The notes: generated by a model from the sequence alone, not told the origin. Positions 1-10,298 are shown, counted from the stretch's first letter. The stretch: 50,000 nucleotides of DNA from Symbiodinium natans (GCA_905221605.1 CAJNDS010002340.1:248783-298782); one strand, 5' to 3'. Program-made: numbers and translations.

Positions 1-120
1 TGGTACCTAACTCCCACGTTCCCTGCTAGGAATCAGGGGCATTGTGTGGGTTGTTGCCCACGGACTTCCAGGCGACGACCACAGATTCACACAGCAGGTT
101 GGTTGATGACTTCCCGTGAA
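1..120. other. Unique leading segment
   Basis: Non-repetitive sequence up to the first TIR element. I see no coding pattern or RNA gene in it. Its last five bases (116-120, GTGAA) are the left copy of a target-site duplication. Confidence 0.5.
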
Positions 121-247
121 TCTAAGGGAAGCTACATGGTCCCTTAGTGCCCAAGGGTTGATAGGTCATATAAGGGCTACATTATACAAAGGGTTCCTCA
201 ATTAGGGGGGGGCCCAGATTTTGAGGGACCATGTAACCACCCTAAGA
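121..247. mobile_element. MITE-like TIR element with 5-bp TSD GTGAA
   Basis: A 127-bp non-coding element. Its ends, 121-146 and 222-247, are inverted repeats that match at about 20 of 26 positions and share the core ACATGGTCCCT. It is flanked directly by GTGAA at 116-120 and at 248-252, a perfect 5-bp target-site duplication. No open frame is present, so it must have been moved by a transposase encoded elsewhere. The size and structure fit a MITE or a dinoflagellate introner-like element; nothing in the window says whether it is spliced. Confidence 0.75.
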
Positions 248-830
248 GTGAAGTGAAGTGAAAACTTCGCCGAATTTAGCAGGCCTCGTTGTGAGACCGC
301 CCTTCATCTGCAGCGGGGCTTGCTTGAAGGATCCCAAGGGTGCTGCGGGGGTTGTGGCTTCGTTGTGGGTTCTTTTGGGTGCATCTAGCCACTAAATTCT
401 CTTTGCAGAAGGACTCAAAGAAGCAAAAGCCCACCCTGCTGCACTCACAAGACGACAGTGGGATTGCAAAGTTGTCGCTGGCACACACTTGCTCGATCTG
501 ATAGATGACGGAATTCCTGCGACTTGGCCTCGCCCAGGGAATTGCAAAAACGCTAAAGCCCACAAGCACGTCGGGACATCTTCCAGTGAACTAACCCGCG
601 ACTCCATGACCATTTCAAACTCATTCACCGAAGAACAGCCAATCGAAAACCTCACTATTCGCATGTACACGAACCCTCGTTAAATGGCATGTCGAAGCTG
701 ACCAACTATGGTGCCAGTAGTACAGAGTGAGGGCAGGTCCGGCTCAACGAAACGAACACAAGGCTAGTGAACACAATCCGTGTGTCAGAAAAGCCAGGGA
801 GACCAGATGCATCGATAGCCAGAATCAAGA
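248..830. other. Unique spacer, no gene recognised
   Basis: About 580 bp without telomere-type repeats. Short open frames occur on both strands (for example 489-683 plus) but they overlap, have no recognisable motif and I do not call them genes. Confidence 0.5.
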
Positions 831-1208
831 GTTTAGAGTTTAGGGTTTAGGGTTTAGGGTTTAGGATTTAGGGTTTAGGGTTTAGGGTTTAGGGTTTAGG
901 GAGCAACTGAGCTGAGGGCGGCGCGGAAAGTGACACGTCCGAGGCAGTTTGTAATCTGATCGGACAAAACGTACACACCTTGGAAGTGAGCTCAGCAAGG
1001 CTTCGTAAGATATGATACGGGAAACGTAGTAGGGGTAACTCTTTTTTGTGTTCCTAGAAAAGGATAACACTATTTCGGGGGGATATTGGGAGAAGATGGG
1101 TCGCCGGGAGCAGCAGGGATGTAAGGGTACTGGGATTCTGTACACGCCCTAAACCCTAAACCCTAAACCCTAAACCCTAAACCCTAAACCCTAAACCCTA
1201 AACCCTAA
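831..1208. repeat. Inverted pair of telomere-type arrays
   Basis: TTTAGGG units run at 831-901 and CCCTAAA units at 1149-1208, so two arrays of about eight to ten units face each other around a 247-bp unique segment. The arrangement could fold as a hairpin. No gene is seen in the unique part. Confidence 0.9.
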
Positions 1209-1253
1209 AACCAGAGGAAGCCTAGGATCAGACGCAGCGGACCCCACACCCTG

Positions 1254-1422
1254 CTTGAAGGTTCATGGGTAGTTATAAGTAGGTGTATAAGTACCCTAAA
1301 TAAGGGTTTAGGGTCTAGGGTCTAGGGTCTAGGGTTTAGGGTTTAGGGTTTAGGGCTTAGGGCTTCGGGTTTAGGGTTATAAGGTTTTGGCCACCGCTTA
1401 TAGCTACCCATGAACCGCCAAG
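1254..1422. mobile_element. TIR element (family 1) with internal TTTAGGG array
   Basis: The left end at 1254 (CTTGAAGGTTCATGGGTAG) is mirrored by the right end at 1397-1422, whose reverse complement is CTTGGCGGTTCATGGGTAG. The interior holds CCCTAAATAAGG and then a TTTAGGG/TCTAGGG array at 1304-1376. Related ends recur near 6.1, 8.4, 10.3, 11.0, 11.9, 22.8, 28.2 and 45.5 kb. No clear target duplication can be fixed. Confidence 0.65.
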
Positions 1423-2476
1423 TAAACCCTGCTCCTAAACCTTACAGGGATCTTAGGTTGAAGGGTCCTTTCTCGAAGCCTCAGCCACAACTAGTGGCAC
1501 ACAACCCTTATATACCCTAAACATCCCAAGGCCCCCAAACCCTAAACCCCCTAAAACCCCTAAAACCCCGAAAAGCCGAACCCTAAACCCCCAAAACCCC
1601 TAAACCCTCTAAAAAAAATCAGGTCAAGGGGCCAACGCAAGGACCAGGCGGGGGGGGGGGGGGGGAACTCCAAAGCCCGTAAGCCCACGGAGGGCGTTGG
1701 GAGTTCAAGTCCATGCCGTTGAGGGTTTCGGGTTTAGGGTTGAGGGTTTGGGGGTTTAGGTGTTAAAGGTTAGGGTTTAGGGTTTAGGGTTTAGGGTTTA
1801 GGGTTTAGGGTTTAGGGTTTAGGGTTTAGGGTTTAGGGTTGAGGGTTTGAGGGTTGAGGGTTTAGGGTTTAGGGTTTAATTTTAGGGTTTAGGGTTTAGG
1901 GTTTCGGCGGAAAGCTGGGTGCCCGGCCGGGACATTTCTGCGCTGTGAGACATGTGAGACGGGTATGGGATGCTCAGGGCATCCAGAAAGAGACGGGAAT
2001 GGAGCTGACTTCGTTCTTACATTCGGGGCATATAGGGCTCCTCGTGTGTCTCCGCAAAGACACCCTAGACCCTAAACTCTAAACCCTAAACCCTAACCAC
2101 TCTACCAAGGCCCAAGTTCAAGGCAGCTCACCAAGCGCGACCGATGGTCTGAGTAGGGCATGTCCGAAAATGGGTGTCCCCCAAGTAGGGTTTAGGGTTT
2201 AGGGTTGAGGGTTTAGGGTTTTAGGGTTGAGGGTTTAGGGTTTAGGGTTTAGGATTTAGGGCATGGGGCTTAGGGCCGGGGCCCCAAAAGGCAGCTTGGA
2301 TGGACAGGTCGGGTTTAGGGTCTAGGGTCTAGGGCCGAGGGCCTAGGGTTTAGGGTTCAGGGTTTAGGGTTTAGGGTTTAGGGTTGTTTAGGGTTTAGGG
2401 TTTAGGGTGGGGACCCCCAAAATGTGCGACATCCTGGGCAATGGAGTCGGGGCAGTTGTCTGGCAGGGCAGCGCCG
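1423..2476. repeat. Mosaic of telomere-type arrays and spacers
   Basis: Arrays lie at 1514-1618 (CCCTAAA, degenerate with CCCCTAAAA), 1727-1904 (TTTAGGG), 2062-2099 (CCCTAAA), 2184-2268 and 2311-2409 (TTTAGGG). A 16-base G run is at 1650-1665. The spacers between them show no gene. Confidence 0.9.
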
Positions 2477-2576
2477 CATATGGACTGCTTTACTTGCTAG
2501 GGTTCCGTACTCGACTCAGTCAGTAACATATGGACTGCATTAGTTTTTAGGGTTCCGTTCTCAACTCAGTCAGTAA
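2477..2576. repeat. Tandem duplication of a 50-bp unit
   Basis: Two adjacent copies, 2477-2526 and 2527-2576, both start CATATGGACTGC and end CTCAGTCAGTAA. They differ at a handful of positions. No function is apparent. Confidence 0.85.
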
Positions 2577-2842
2577 GGGGGCGATTTAGGGCTTAATTAG
2601 GGTCAATTCTACTCCTAACTACTCCTAGGGCTTCGGATTTAGGGCTTAGGGCTTAGGGCTTAGGGTGGGGTTGAGGTTTCAAAGTGTGGGTTGAACTCAA
2701 GTCCCTGCCGCCCTGCCGTGCCCACTGGCGAAGCTCTGGTAGCGCTGGCTTTGGCTCTATCGCCTGGCGAGAAGTGCGTTCGGGTCGAGGTTTAGGGTTA
2801 GGGCTTCGGTTAGGAATATTGTTCGGGTGGGTGGGGGATGGG

Positions 2843-3040
2843 AGGGACAAAAAAAATAGGAAGGGGGGGGAGGGGGGGGGGGAGGGAGGGGAGGGGGGAG
2901 GGGGGGAGGGGGGGGAGGGGAGGGGGAGGAGGGGAGGGGGGAGGGGGGGAGGGGGGGGGGGGGGAGGGGGGAGGGAGGGGGGGGGGAGGGAGGGGAGGGG
3001 GGGAGGGGGGGGCGGGGAGGAGGGAGGGGGGGGGGGGTTG
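2843..3040 (+). repeat. G-rich low-complexity tract (GGGGGGA-type)
   Basis: Nearly 200 bases made only of G runs interrupted by single A, and C on one occasion. Open frames across it on both strands are composition artefacts (poly-Gly or poly-Pro). The tract could form G-quadruplexes and is also error-prone in sequencing. Confidence 0.95.
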
Positions 3041-3493
3041 GTTGTTTTTCTCGCTGAACGTACTGGCAGCCAGCACGTGATTTCCGTAACCCTCAACAAC
3101 ACTACTTTGTGCCCAAGACTCCAAACCCAAATCCCCGAAATCCTAAGTCCCGAAAACCTAAACCCTAAAACCCTTAAAAACCAAACAAAACGCAAAGCCC
3201 TCAACAAAAAAAGATGCTTGAACATTCACAGACATCCGCTGGCCGGGTCGCCGCCTCAGCCAAGTGCCACAAGAGACTTCTGCAGCTGGGCAACCTTGGC
3301 CGTGTGCGTCATTTAGGTTATTGAAATTATTGAGGGCTCTGGTCTGGGGAAAGTTTCTCAAGAACGTTTCATTGCTTGATAGGTAATTTCAATGCAAGTA
3401 AGTCACCGATTTCCTGAGAACCAGAAAAAGTCACCGGAGGGCTCGATACGAAGGCTTTTATGGGCTTTTGGGCTATTAGAGGGGCCCTTTAAG
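3041..3493. other. Spacer with degenerate CCCTAAA units
   Basis: Mostly unique sequence, with a degenerate CCCTAAA-like stretch at about 3120-3180. No gene recognised. Confidence 0.5.
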
Positions 3494-4530
3494 CAAACCC
3501 TAAACCCTAAACCCTAAACCCCTAGGATCTGGGGCCACAGGATCTGTGGGTATAAGGTATGCGCTGATGTCGTGGGAGCTGGCTTTGAGGGTTGAAGCGC
3601 TTTTTGGGAGCAGGGCCGACACCCAAAGGGTTTAGGGTTTTGGGTTTAGGGTTTAGGGCTTAGGGGGGCACGGTTTAGGGTTTAGGGTTTGGGCTTGGGT
3701 CCCTAAGCCCGTAAACCCTTAAACCCCTACTTGCGGGCCTGGAGGCTGGACGATTACAAGCTTATGGAGTTTGAGGTTTAAGGTTTAGGGTTTAGGGTTT
3801 AGGGTTTAGGGTTTGCGGTTTTTGCGTGAATCCTGAACCCAAACCCTATTGACTCCCTTCGAACAACCTTGGTGAAGTGGAACTTGCGAGTAAAAACTTG
3901 AAGTGCGAGCTGCAGGAAAGGAATCCGCCGAATTGCTGGGACTTTTCTGGTCCAAAGCCTATCTGAAACCCTGAAACTCAAACACTCCCAAAGCCCTGAA
4001 TCCCCTACACCCATCAAACTCTGAAACCCTAAGCCTCAAACTCCCAAAGCCTGAATCCCTAAACCGCTCAAACCAAAAACAAACCACACCCCACACCGAA
4101 AACCCCAAACGCCAAACACTAAACTCTAAGTCCTAAACCCTCAACCCTAAACCCTAAACCCTAAGCCCTAAACCCTAAACCCTAAACCCTAAACCCTAAA
4201 CCCTAAACCCTAGCCCTAAACCCCATACCCCACACCCGCTTCGCGCAGCCTCTGCCTCGATCTCATCGCAGACCTTCGTGTAGTGAGTGCGGAGCTCCAG
4301 CCTTGATGTGATCGACTTGAGGTAGGGTTTAGGGTTTAGGGTTTAGGGTTTAGGGTTTAGGGTTTAGGGTTTAGGGTTTAGGGTTTAGGGTTTAGGGTTT
4401 AGGGTTTAGGGTTTAGGGTTTAGGGGGTTTAGGGGGTTTAGGGGGTTTAGGGGGTTTAGGGGGTTTAGGGTTTTGGGTTTAGGGTTTGGGGTTTGTGGTT
4501 TGTGGGGTTTGGGGTTCGGGCGTTGGGGGT
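3494..4530. repeat. Mosaic of telomere-type arrays
   Basis: Arrays lie at 3494-3521 (CCCTAAA), 3630-3690 and 3780-3813 (TTTAGGG), 4122-4233 (CCCTAAA) and 4322-4530 (TTTAGGG, about fifteen perfect units). At 4424-4467 the unit changes to the 9-mer TTTAGGGGG repeated in tandem, then decays into GGGGTTT-like units. Confidence 0.9.
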
Positions 4531-5410
4531 TTGGGGTTTTGGGTAGGTGAAAATTTGGCACCTGTCTCACTACAAAGAGAACGCGGGTTAGTTTATACTA
4601 TGCCTACACAGTTTTGGTAGCTACTTAGGTTCCTGCATTAGGGCTCGGGGAGCTTTGTTGAAGGCCGTTGCATGGCGGGCTGAACTGCTTCGGTAGCAAC
4701 AAACCCATGAGGATATGCAGGGGCCCAGACATCATGCTGCCCGACACCCGGATGCCAGGGCGCAGCAGACTTTTTGTCAAAAAAACAAGATTCTCCACGA
4801 AACATAAGATCGACGACACGTGACTGGTCGTGGCAGGAGCTCTGTGCAAATTGCTGGATTGCGACACCTCCGTGCAAGGGGCGGCCTTTAATAGCGCAAG
4901 CCCCGAGTCGTTAATCCCCACCCCCGCTTGCGCTCCAGCCTGACAAAGCTCTAGATCTCGGCTGATCAGAGGTCTTTGAAGGAGGCAGTAATTCACTGAA
5001 ACCCTTGTGCCAGAGGGAGTGCAATACTACTCCCCAAAGGCGACAAACTCTGTGCAGAAGGAGGCAGCTAGCTGGAAAAGCCTCTGGGTCTGAGGTCTGG
5101 TGTGTTGGGGGCTGGCTGGCGCGCGTCAAGTGCTTTGGCAAGCCTCGCAAGGGTTGATGTACATCGGGGGGGGTACTCCCGGCAGGGCCTTGGAGACCCT
5201 TTTTTGGATCTGACGGCTTCTTCACCAGGTCCCCCATACAGCCGTAGCTTCGTCGCCAGCCGGAGGCCTTGTGGCGCCGGAGCTGGCGAGGGAGTCGACG
5301 GCCGCCGGGCTCACTAAGTTTAGGGTTTTTTGGAGTTTGAGGCTAATCCCCTCCCCCTAGTACTAATGCCGGGTTTTTAATATTCGGGGGAGGGGAACAA
5401 CATGAAATAA
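4531..5410. other. Unique spacer, no gene recognised
   Basis: Almost 900 bp free of telomere-type repeats. Overlapping open frames (for example 4625-4996 minus and 5102-5317 plus) carry no recognisable domain. At 5347-5395 a short inverted repeat pairs CCCCTCCCCC with GGGGGAGGGG. I cannot assign a function. Confidence 0.5.
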
Positions 5411-6025
5411 GACCCTAAACCCTAAACCCTAAACGCTAAACCCTAACCCCGAATGCAGTGAGGTATCTGGCTTTTCCGAGGCTTCCGCTTGGTGTGTGGC
5501 TTTTTGGATGTCCTCCGAAGCTGCTTCACCTCAGGGGGCACAAGGGTTTCGGGTTTCGGGTTTAGGGTTCAGGGTTTGGGGTTTGGGGTTTGGGGTTTGG
5601 GGTTTGGGGTTTGGGGTTTGGGGTTTGGGGTTTGGGGTCTGGGGTTTGGGGTCTGGGGTCTGGGGTGTAGGGTCTTGGGGTTTAGGGTTTGGGGTTTAGG
5701 GGTTTGGGTCTTAGAAGAGTCAGCAGAATTGTGCTCCAACACGCGAAAGCCAATTCCACGGAAGCCCTAAACCCCAAACCCCAAACCCGCAACCCTAAAC
5801 CCCAAACCCCAAATCCCAAACCCTCAACCCTAAACCTTTCAGAGGGGCCCTCCGCCCCAAGGCTTTTTCGTCTTCTCGGTCAAGAAGTAGAGGAGCAAAC
5901 GTTCAGACCCAAAGGCAAGTCAGAACTGTAGGGCTCACATGGAACCCTGAACCCTGAACCCTAAACCCTAAACCCTGAACCCTAAACCCTAAACCCTGAA
6001 CCCTGAACCCTAAACCCTAAACCCA
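5411..6025. repeat. Arrays with homogenised GGGGTTT variant
   Basis: 5411-5447 is CCCTAAA. 5551-5708 switches to about ten tandem GGGGTTT units, which makes open frames of repeated WGLGFGV. 5765-5840 is CCCCAAA. 5941-6025 mixes CCCTGAA and CCCTAAA. The block-wise change of unit shows local amplification of variants. Confidence 0.9.
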
Positions 6026-6107
6026 TGGGGTTTAGGGTTCGGATTTCTTGTAGATTTTCCAGGGTGCCCTGCAGCACCCTTCCTTCGACAACTGTCAGCT
6101 CGACAGC

Positions 6108-6243
6108 AGTTTGAAGCATTTTGCGGCTCATGGGCAGTCAGTTATGACTGGGGTTATAAGTAGGGCAGCTAGAGTTAGAAGTGGCTGAAATTCGATTGGG
6201 GGCTCTTATAGCCCTGCTTATAACTACCCCGAACCTTCAAGTA
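6108..6243. mobile_element. TIR element, family 1 (diverged)
   Basis: The right end at 6218-6243 (CTTATAACTACCCCGAACCTTCAAG) matches family-1 ends elsewhere. The left end around 6108-6172 is a weaker inverted match that includes CTCATGGGCAGT and TTATAAGTAGGGC. The inner part is strongly palindromic (TATAAGTAGGGC against GCCCTGCTTATA). Boundaries are approximate. Confidence 0.5.
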
Positions 6244-6334
6244 CGACCCACCCTCTCCAGCTCAGTCTAACCGGGCATTTTTAGCCACTTCAGCCACTTA
6301 AGTTGATTCCAAAACTTGTCACAAGTGGTCTGGC

Positions 6335-6750
6335 TACTTAGGGTTTAGGGCTTAGGGTTGAGGAGGGTTGAGGGTTGAGGGTCCGTCTTTCCCAGCCTGC
6401 GACTCCTTCATCTGAATCATGGACTGCAAGTCCTTGCAAAGTGGCCCCGAGAAGCCATGTTACACAACTCAGACGTGGCAGCCATGAGATTGCTGTCTGT
6501 AATCTATTCGTTCCTGAAACATGCGTATAGAGATTCGAACCCATGTCGTTAGCGGAGGCTATGCGACTTTACCCATTTAAACACAGACATATACTTTCTT
6601 CCCAAAGCATGGAAGCAGATACCGAATCTCCATGAAATGTTGCGCAGCTAACAGTCACCAACCCTAAACCAGGAATAGGGCTGCACCCTGGCGGGGGGAT
6701 CGCTCTAGTGGGCACTTGAAAGCCTCAAACCAGAAGCCCATCCAATGGCG
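6335..6750. other. Spacer with a short TTTAGGG array and a tRNA-like B box
   Basis: 6335-6383 is a degenerate TTTAGGG array. On the minus strand near 6528-6580 the sequence reads like the 3' half of a tRNA, with GGGTTCGAATC fitting a polymerase III B box. The stems do not pair well, so I read it as a possible tRNA-derived relic and not as a tRNA gene. Confidence 0.3.
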
Positions 6751-6893
6751 GTTTAGGGTTGAGGGGGTTTAGGGTTTAGGGTTTGGGGTTTAGGGTTTAG
6801 GGTTTAGGGTTTAGGGTTTAGGGTTTAGGGTTTAGGGTTTAGGGTTTAGGGTTTAGGGTTTAGGGTTTAGGGTTTAGGGTTTAGGGTTTAGGG
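6751..6893 (+). repeat. TTTAGGG array
   Basis: Interstitial telomere-type array of nearly perfect 7-bp units, with a few GGGG variants at the left edge. Confidence 0.95.
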
Positions 6894-6991
6894 TCCCCTT
6901 GGTGGCCTCGCGCTGCTGCTGCTTGGGATCTGCCGTGCGCTGCGAGGCAAAGTGCTTCGCAGCCTTGCGCGCTTTCGCTGTCGGAGCGATT

Positions 6992-7096
6992 TGGGGGTTT
7001 CCCGTAATACGGGTACCCCGTTTACCCCAAATACAATAGAATCCCTAAACCCTAAACCCTAAACCCTAAGAGGGTACCTATTATCGTAACCCCCCA
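6992..7096. mobile_element. TIR element (family 5) with internal CCCTAAA array
   Basis: The left end TGGGGGTTTCCCGTAATACG followed by GGTACCCC is mirrored at 7071-7096, whose reverse complement is TGGGGGGTTACGATAATAGG followed by TACCC. Between the arms sits a run of about four CCCTAAA units (7042-7070). The ends resemble those at 45902-45996. Only a 3-bp flanking match (ATT) is visible. Confidence 0.65.
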
Positions 7097-7843
7097 TTTA
7101 GGGCCGCCAGGGTTAGGGCTTCAGGAAGCCCCCAATTCGCTTAGGCTGGGAGCCTTTCTTCCTTTCTAGGGCCTCTAGGGGCCAATGTAGCCCCAGAGTT
7201 CCCTAAAACCCTAAACCCTAAACCCTAAACCCTAAACCCAAAACCCGAAACCCGAAACCCTAAACCCTAAACCCTAGACCCTACACCTACCTGCAGGTTG
7301 CTCCAGATGAGGGGAGTTTTGGAGTGGAGAGGTTAGGGCCTCCTCTGCTTTTGGCCGGCACCTTCGCCCGACTCGGCTGCGTTCAAAGCCCGAAGGCAAG
7401 CCCTACGACGAAACACCCCCAAACCGAAATGTTTTAGGGTTTAGGGTTTAGGGTCTAGGGTCTAGGGTTTAGGGTTTAGGGTTTAGGGTCTAGGGTCCCC
7501 AGCTCCTTGCCCTTGCTACGGTTTCAGGGCTTAGGGTCCTAGGCTTGACCCGCCATTCCGCAGTCCTTAAACCCTAAACCCTAAACCCTGAAACCCCTCA
7601 AAGAAGTGCCTCAGAGAAAGGCTCACCGGAAGACATGCTACCCACTGTCAACTTCTTTTGCACCCTGACGCAGCCGATGTATGCCAAACCCGAAGCCCAA
7701 AACCCCAAACCCCAAACCCTAAACCCTAAACCCTAAACCCTAAACCCTACAAAAACTTTGTGCTCCGCGCTGACCCACAGGAGCAACATTGCTGAAAAGA
7801 CTGCATCCTGGCCTCCACCACATCGTAATCATCCTCCACCTTC
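7097..7843. repeat. Mosaic of short telomere-type arrays
   Basis: Arrays lie at 7202-7289 (CCCTAAA with CCCGAAA variants), 7436-7497 (TTTAGGG with TCTAGGG), 7565-7590 and 7689-7749 (CCCTAAA). Spacers of 70-150 bp show no gene. Confidence 0.9.
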
Positions 7844-8069
7844 AGGGTTTAGGGTTTAGGGTTTAGGGTTTAGGGTTTAGGGTTTAGGGTTTAGGGTTTA
7901 GGGTTTAGGGTTTAGGGGTTTTGGGGTTTAGGGGTTTCGGGGTTTAGGGGTTTAGGGGTTTAGGGGTTTAGGGGTTTAGGGGTTTAGGGGTTTAGGGGTT
8001 TAGGGGTTTAAGGGTTTAGGGGTTTAGGGGTTTAGGGGTTTAGGGGTTTAGGGGTTTAGGGTTGAGGGC
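7844..8069 (+). repeat. TTTAGGG array grading into an 8-bp TTTAGGGG array
   Basis: The first ten units are TTTAGGG. From about 7914 the unit is the 8-mer TTTAGGGG for some eighteen copies. The sharp change indicates expansion of a variant seed. A tRNA-like B box (GTTCGAATC) follows at about 8095-8104. Confidence 0.95.
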
Positions 8070-8264
8070 ATGGTAATCAAAGGCTTGCACGTCGGAGTTC
8101 GAATCTGGGGCCTAGGATCAACCCTGACGCTAGAGACCCCGCAACTCCCGCAACTGTTTCCACGACAACCGCCCCGTGCCCCAGCAAGGTCAGAAGCGTC
8201 GGGGTTCTGCTGCTGGTAGTAAAAGCCCAATAACCGTAATAATCATAATCATCAAGACCCTCAA

Positions 8265-8364
8265 AATCATCATAGTCATCATAGTCATCATAGTCATCAC
8301 AGTCATCATAGTCATCATTGTCATCATTGTCATCATAGTCATCATAGTCATCATAGTCATCATC
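8265..8364 (+). repeat. CATCATAGT-type 9-bp minisatellite
   Basis: About ten tandem copies of a 9-bp unit built from CAT and AGT triplets, with CACAGT and CATTGT variants. Because the unit is a multiple of three it gives an open frame of repeated Val-Ile that I do not consider a gene. Confidence 0.9.
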
Positions 8365-8368
8365 ACGC

Positions 8369-8623
8369 TACTTGGAGGTTCATGGGTAGCTTTTCAGTGG
8401 GGTCATGAGTAAGGCAACTACAACTAATACTGGATCTGACCTTACTTCTACCCTACTTGTCTACTATTTGCTTAAGAACCCCAAAAGAATTCAACAACAA
8501 CATATAAAATAATCCCCATGTTACCCTTAACAGGGAAGAATACTGTTTTCTTTTTTTTTTTTAATTTTTCGGGGTCCTTATAAGCAATTAGTAGGTAGAA
8601 CTACACATTGGAACCTTCAAGTA
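8369..8623. mobile_element. TIR element, family 1, long form
   Basis: The left end TACTTGGAGGTTCATGGGTA (8369-8388) is mirrored by a diverged right end at 8601-8623 (reverse complement TACTTGAAGGTTCC...). The interior from 8459 is clearly homologous to 28272-28360, including CTA[CT]CATTTGC-like and GGAAGAATA[CT]TGTTTT strings. After that shared string this copy has a run of eleven T, where the other has a G run. Confidence 0.65.
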
Positions 8624-9437
8624 CTATCCAAGGATGGCCCCCAAAAAAACCCTCTGAAAGAAATATTCCTGAAGAGGACCCCTCTTGAAACCAAGAGAAG
8701 GGAAAATATAACATGTCCCAAGGGGCTACCTAGCCTACAAAACCCTAAACCCGAAACCCTAAACCCTAAACTACCCAGGAACCGAGGCCCCTGCTGGTGG
8801 ACGGTGATCGTGACTTGGCGTCGGAACCAGCGGCCGAGAGTCATCGCAAGATGCCTCGCTCCTCGACAAAAAGAAAGAAAAAGAAAAGACTCCGGACTCC
8901 AGTAGCCCTAAACCCTAAACCCCAAACCCCAAACCCTAAACTCCACAAGCCTTCTTACTCCCTAAGACCACGAACATATAACGTTTTTTGCATGTTCACT
9001 TCATTCGATTCTTTGTTATACTATTTTGTGGTGAACGAAGTGAATGAGTTTACGTACGAAGTGAATACATGAATTCACGTGTCGTGCACACGCTAACTGT
9101 GCTGATAGAATTTATAATATTCCCGCGAGTAAATTTCTCACGAACAAATTACTATTACGGACGTGACTAAAATATTCGAATTAACACGCCCAAATATTAC
9201 TGTCTCACTACTATTTCCTCGCGCACAAAGAACCCCCAATTATAATATGAAACATGTGCATGCGCTCACTTACCACATTATTACCATTATGGTGGGTTCT
9301 TCTGGGCTACTCTCCTGTACAGAAAGGCCCCTGAATTTCGGGTGTAGGGCTTAGCGTTCGGGTCTAAGGGTGGAAACTGACCGTCTTCATGAAAAACCCG
9401 AAAGGCTCCCCTGCCCCGGGCCCACACGGGCAGGAAG
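8624..9437. other. Spacer, partly AT-rich, with two short CCCTAAA arrays
   Basis: Short arrays occur at 8738-8770 and 8905-8942. From about 8960 to 9300 the sequence is markedly more AT-rich than its surroundings, with ACGAACGAAGTGAAT-like strings. A weak open frame at 8797-9072 plus runs into an array and has no recognised domain. Confidence 0.5.
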
Positions 9438-9780
9438 CTTACTGTTGGTTAGTAGTGAATGAGTGAATGAGGTACCGTATATAATCCCTGAAAGGGTGTA
9501 TATAGGGGTATACAGGGTACCTCATTCATACTTTAGAGGAATCACCACGTACCCTATATAATCCCTGAAAGGGTTTATGGTGATTCCTCTAAAAGTATGG
9601 TGCCTTTTGGGGTCCTTACTATAACGAGGCCCCTGGGTACCCAAAAATAGAGAGAGACCCTAATTTAGAGAACTGACCGTATATAACCTAGGAATAAGAA
9701 GGGTACCCTTTTTGGTTTTAAGGGGATTATAAGGGAAAAAAGGGCCTACTCCCGGTCATTCATTCCCTAACCAGCAGTAG
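9438..9780. mobile_element. Composite MITE with 5-bp TSD GGAAG
   Basis: A 343-bp element whose ends CTTACTGTTGGTTAG and CTAACCAGCAGTAG are inverted repeats (one-base indel). It is flanked by GGAAG at 9433-9437 and 9781-9785. Two further palindromes are nested inside: 9465-9528 (GAATGAGGTACC ... GGTACCTCATTC) and 9528-9598 (ACTTTAGAGGAATCACCA and its mirror). Both contain TATAATCCCTGAAAGGGT. The right third (9685-9735) recurs at 44116-44175 and, diverged, at 15354-15406. It has no open frame. Confidence 0.75.
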
Positions 9781-10298
9781 GGAAGGGGCTGCCAGAATCT
9801 TCCCCAACACACACAAGAGCTTGGAGCTGAAGAGTCGTCCGGGTTTGGGGCTTTGGATCGGCCCGGAACCCTAAGCCCTAAAAACCCTAGCCCGCCCTAA
9901 ACCCTAAATCCGAAACCCTAAACCCTACACCCTAAACCCTACACCCTAAAAACCCTAGCCCGCCCTAAACCCTAAATCCGAAACCCTAAATCCTAAACCC
10001 TGGGAGCTCCTGGCATCCTCGTCATCGCTCAACTCAGAGAGGTTGCCTTGCCAAGGAAGGAGCAGCCTATTCTTATGTTTGGGGAAGGGTTTAGGGTTTA
10101 GGGTTTAGGGTTTAGGGTTTAGGGTTTAGGGTTTAGGGTTTAGGGTTTAGGGTTTAGGGTTTAGGGTTTAGGGTTTAGGGTTTAGGGTTTAGGGTTTAGG
10201 GTTTGGGGTTTGGGGTTTAGGGATTGGGGTTTAGGGTTTAGGGTTCAGAGTTTACTTTTTAGGCTTTAGGGCTTAGGGTCTAAGGCTTTCGGGTGCCC
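9781..10298. repeat. Telomere-type arrays around a short spacer
   Basis: 9866-10001 is a CCCTAAA array that contains a duplicated block of degenerate units. 10086-10250 is a TTTAGGG array of about seventeen perfect units followed by GGGGTTT variants. Confidence 0.9.

Noticed and set aside
1685-1715. tRNA gene (AGTTCAAGTCC box)
   Set aside because: No acceptor or anticodon stem could be drawn around it.
2653-3316. Glycine- and proline-rich open frames of 190-210 codons
   Set aside because: Produced by the G-rich low-complexity tract; flanks show no protein character.
4625-4996. Minus-strand frame containing FSPPCNGLQ, similar to a PPC methyltransferase motif
   Set aside because: No other methyltransferase motif nearby and no similarity to the copia domain around it; most likely chance.
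5489-5770. WGLGFGV-repeat open frame
   Set aside because: Direct translation of tandem GGGGTTT units.
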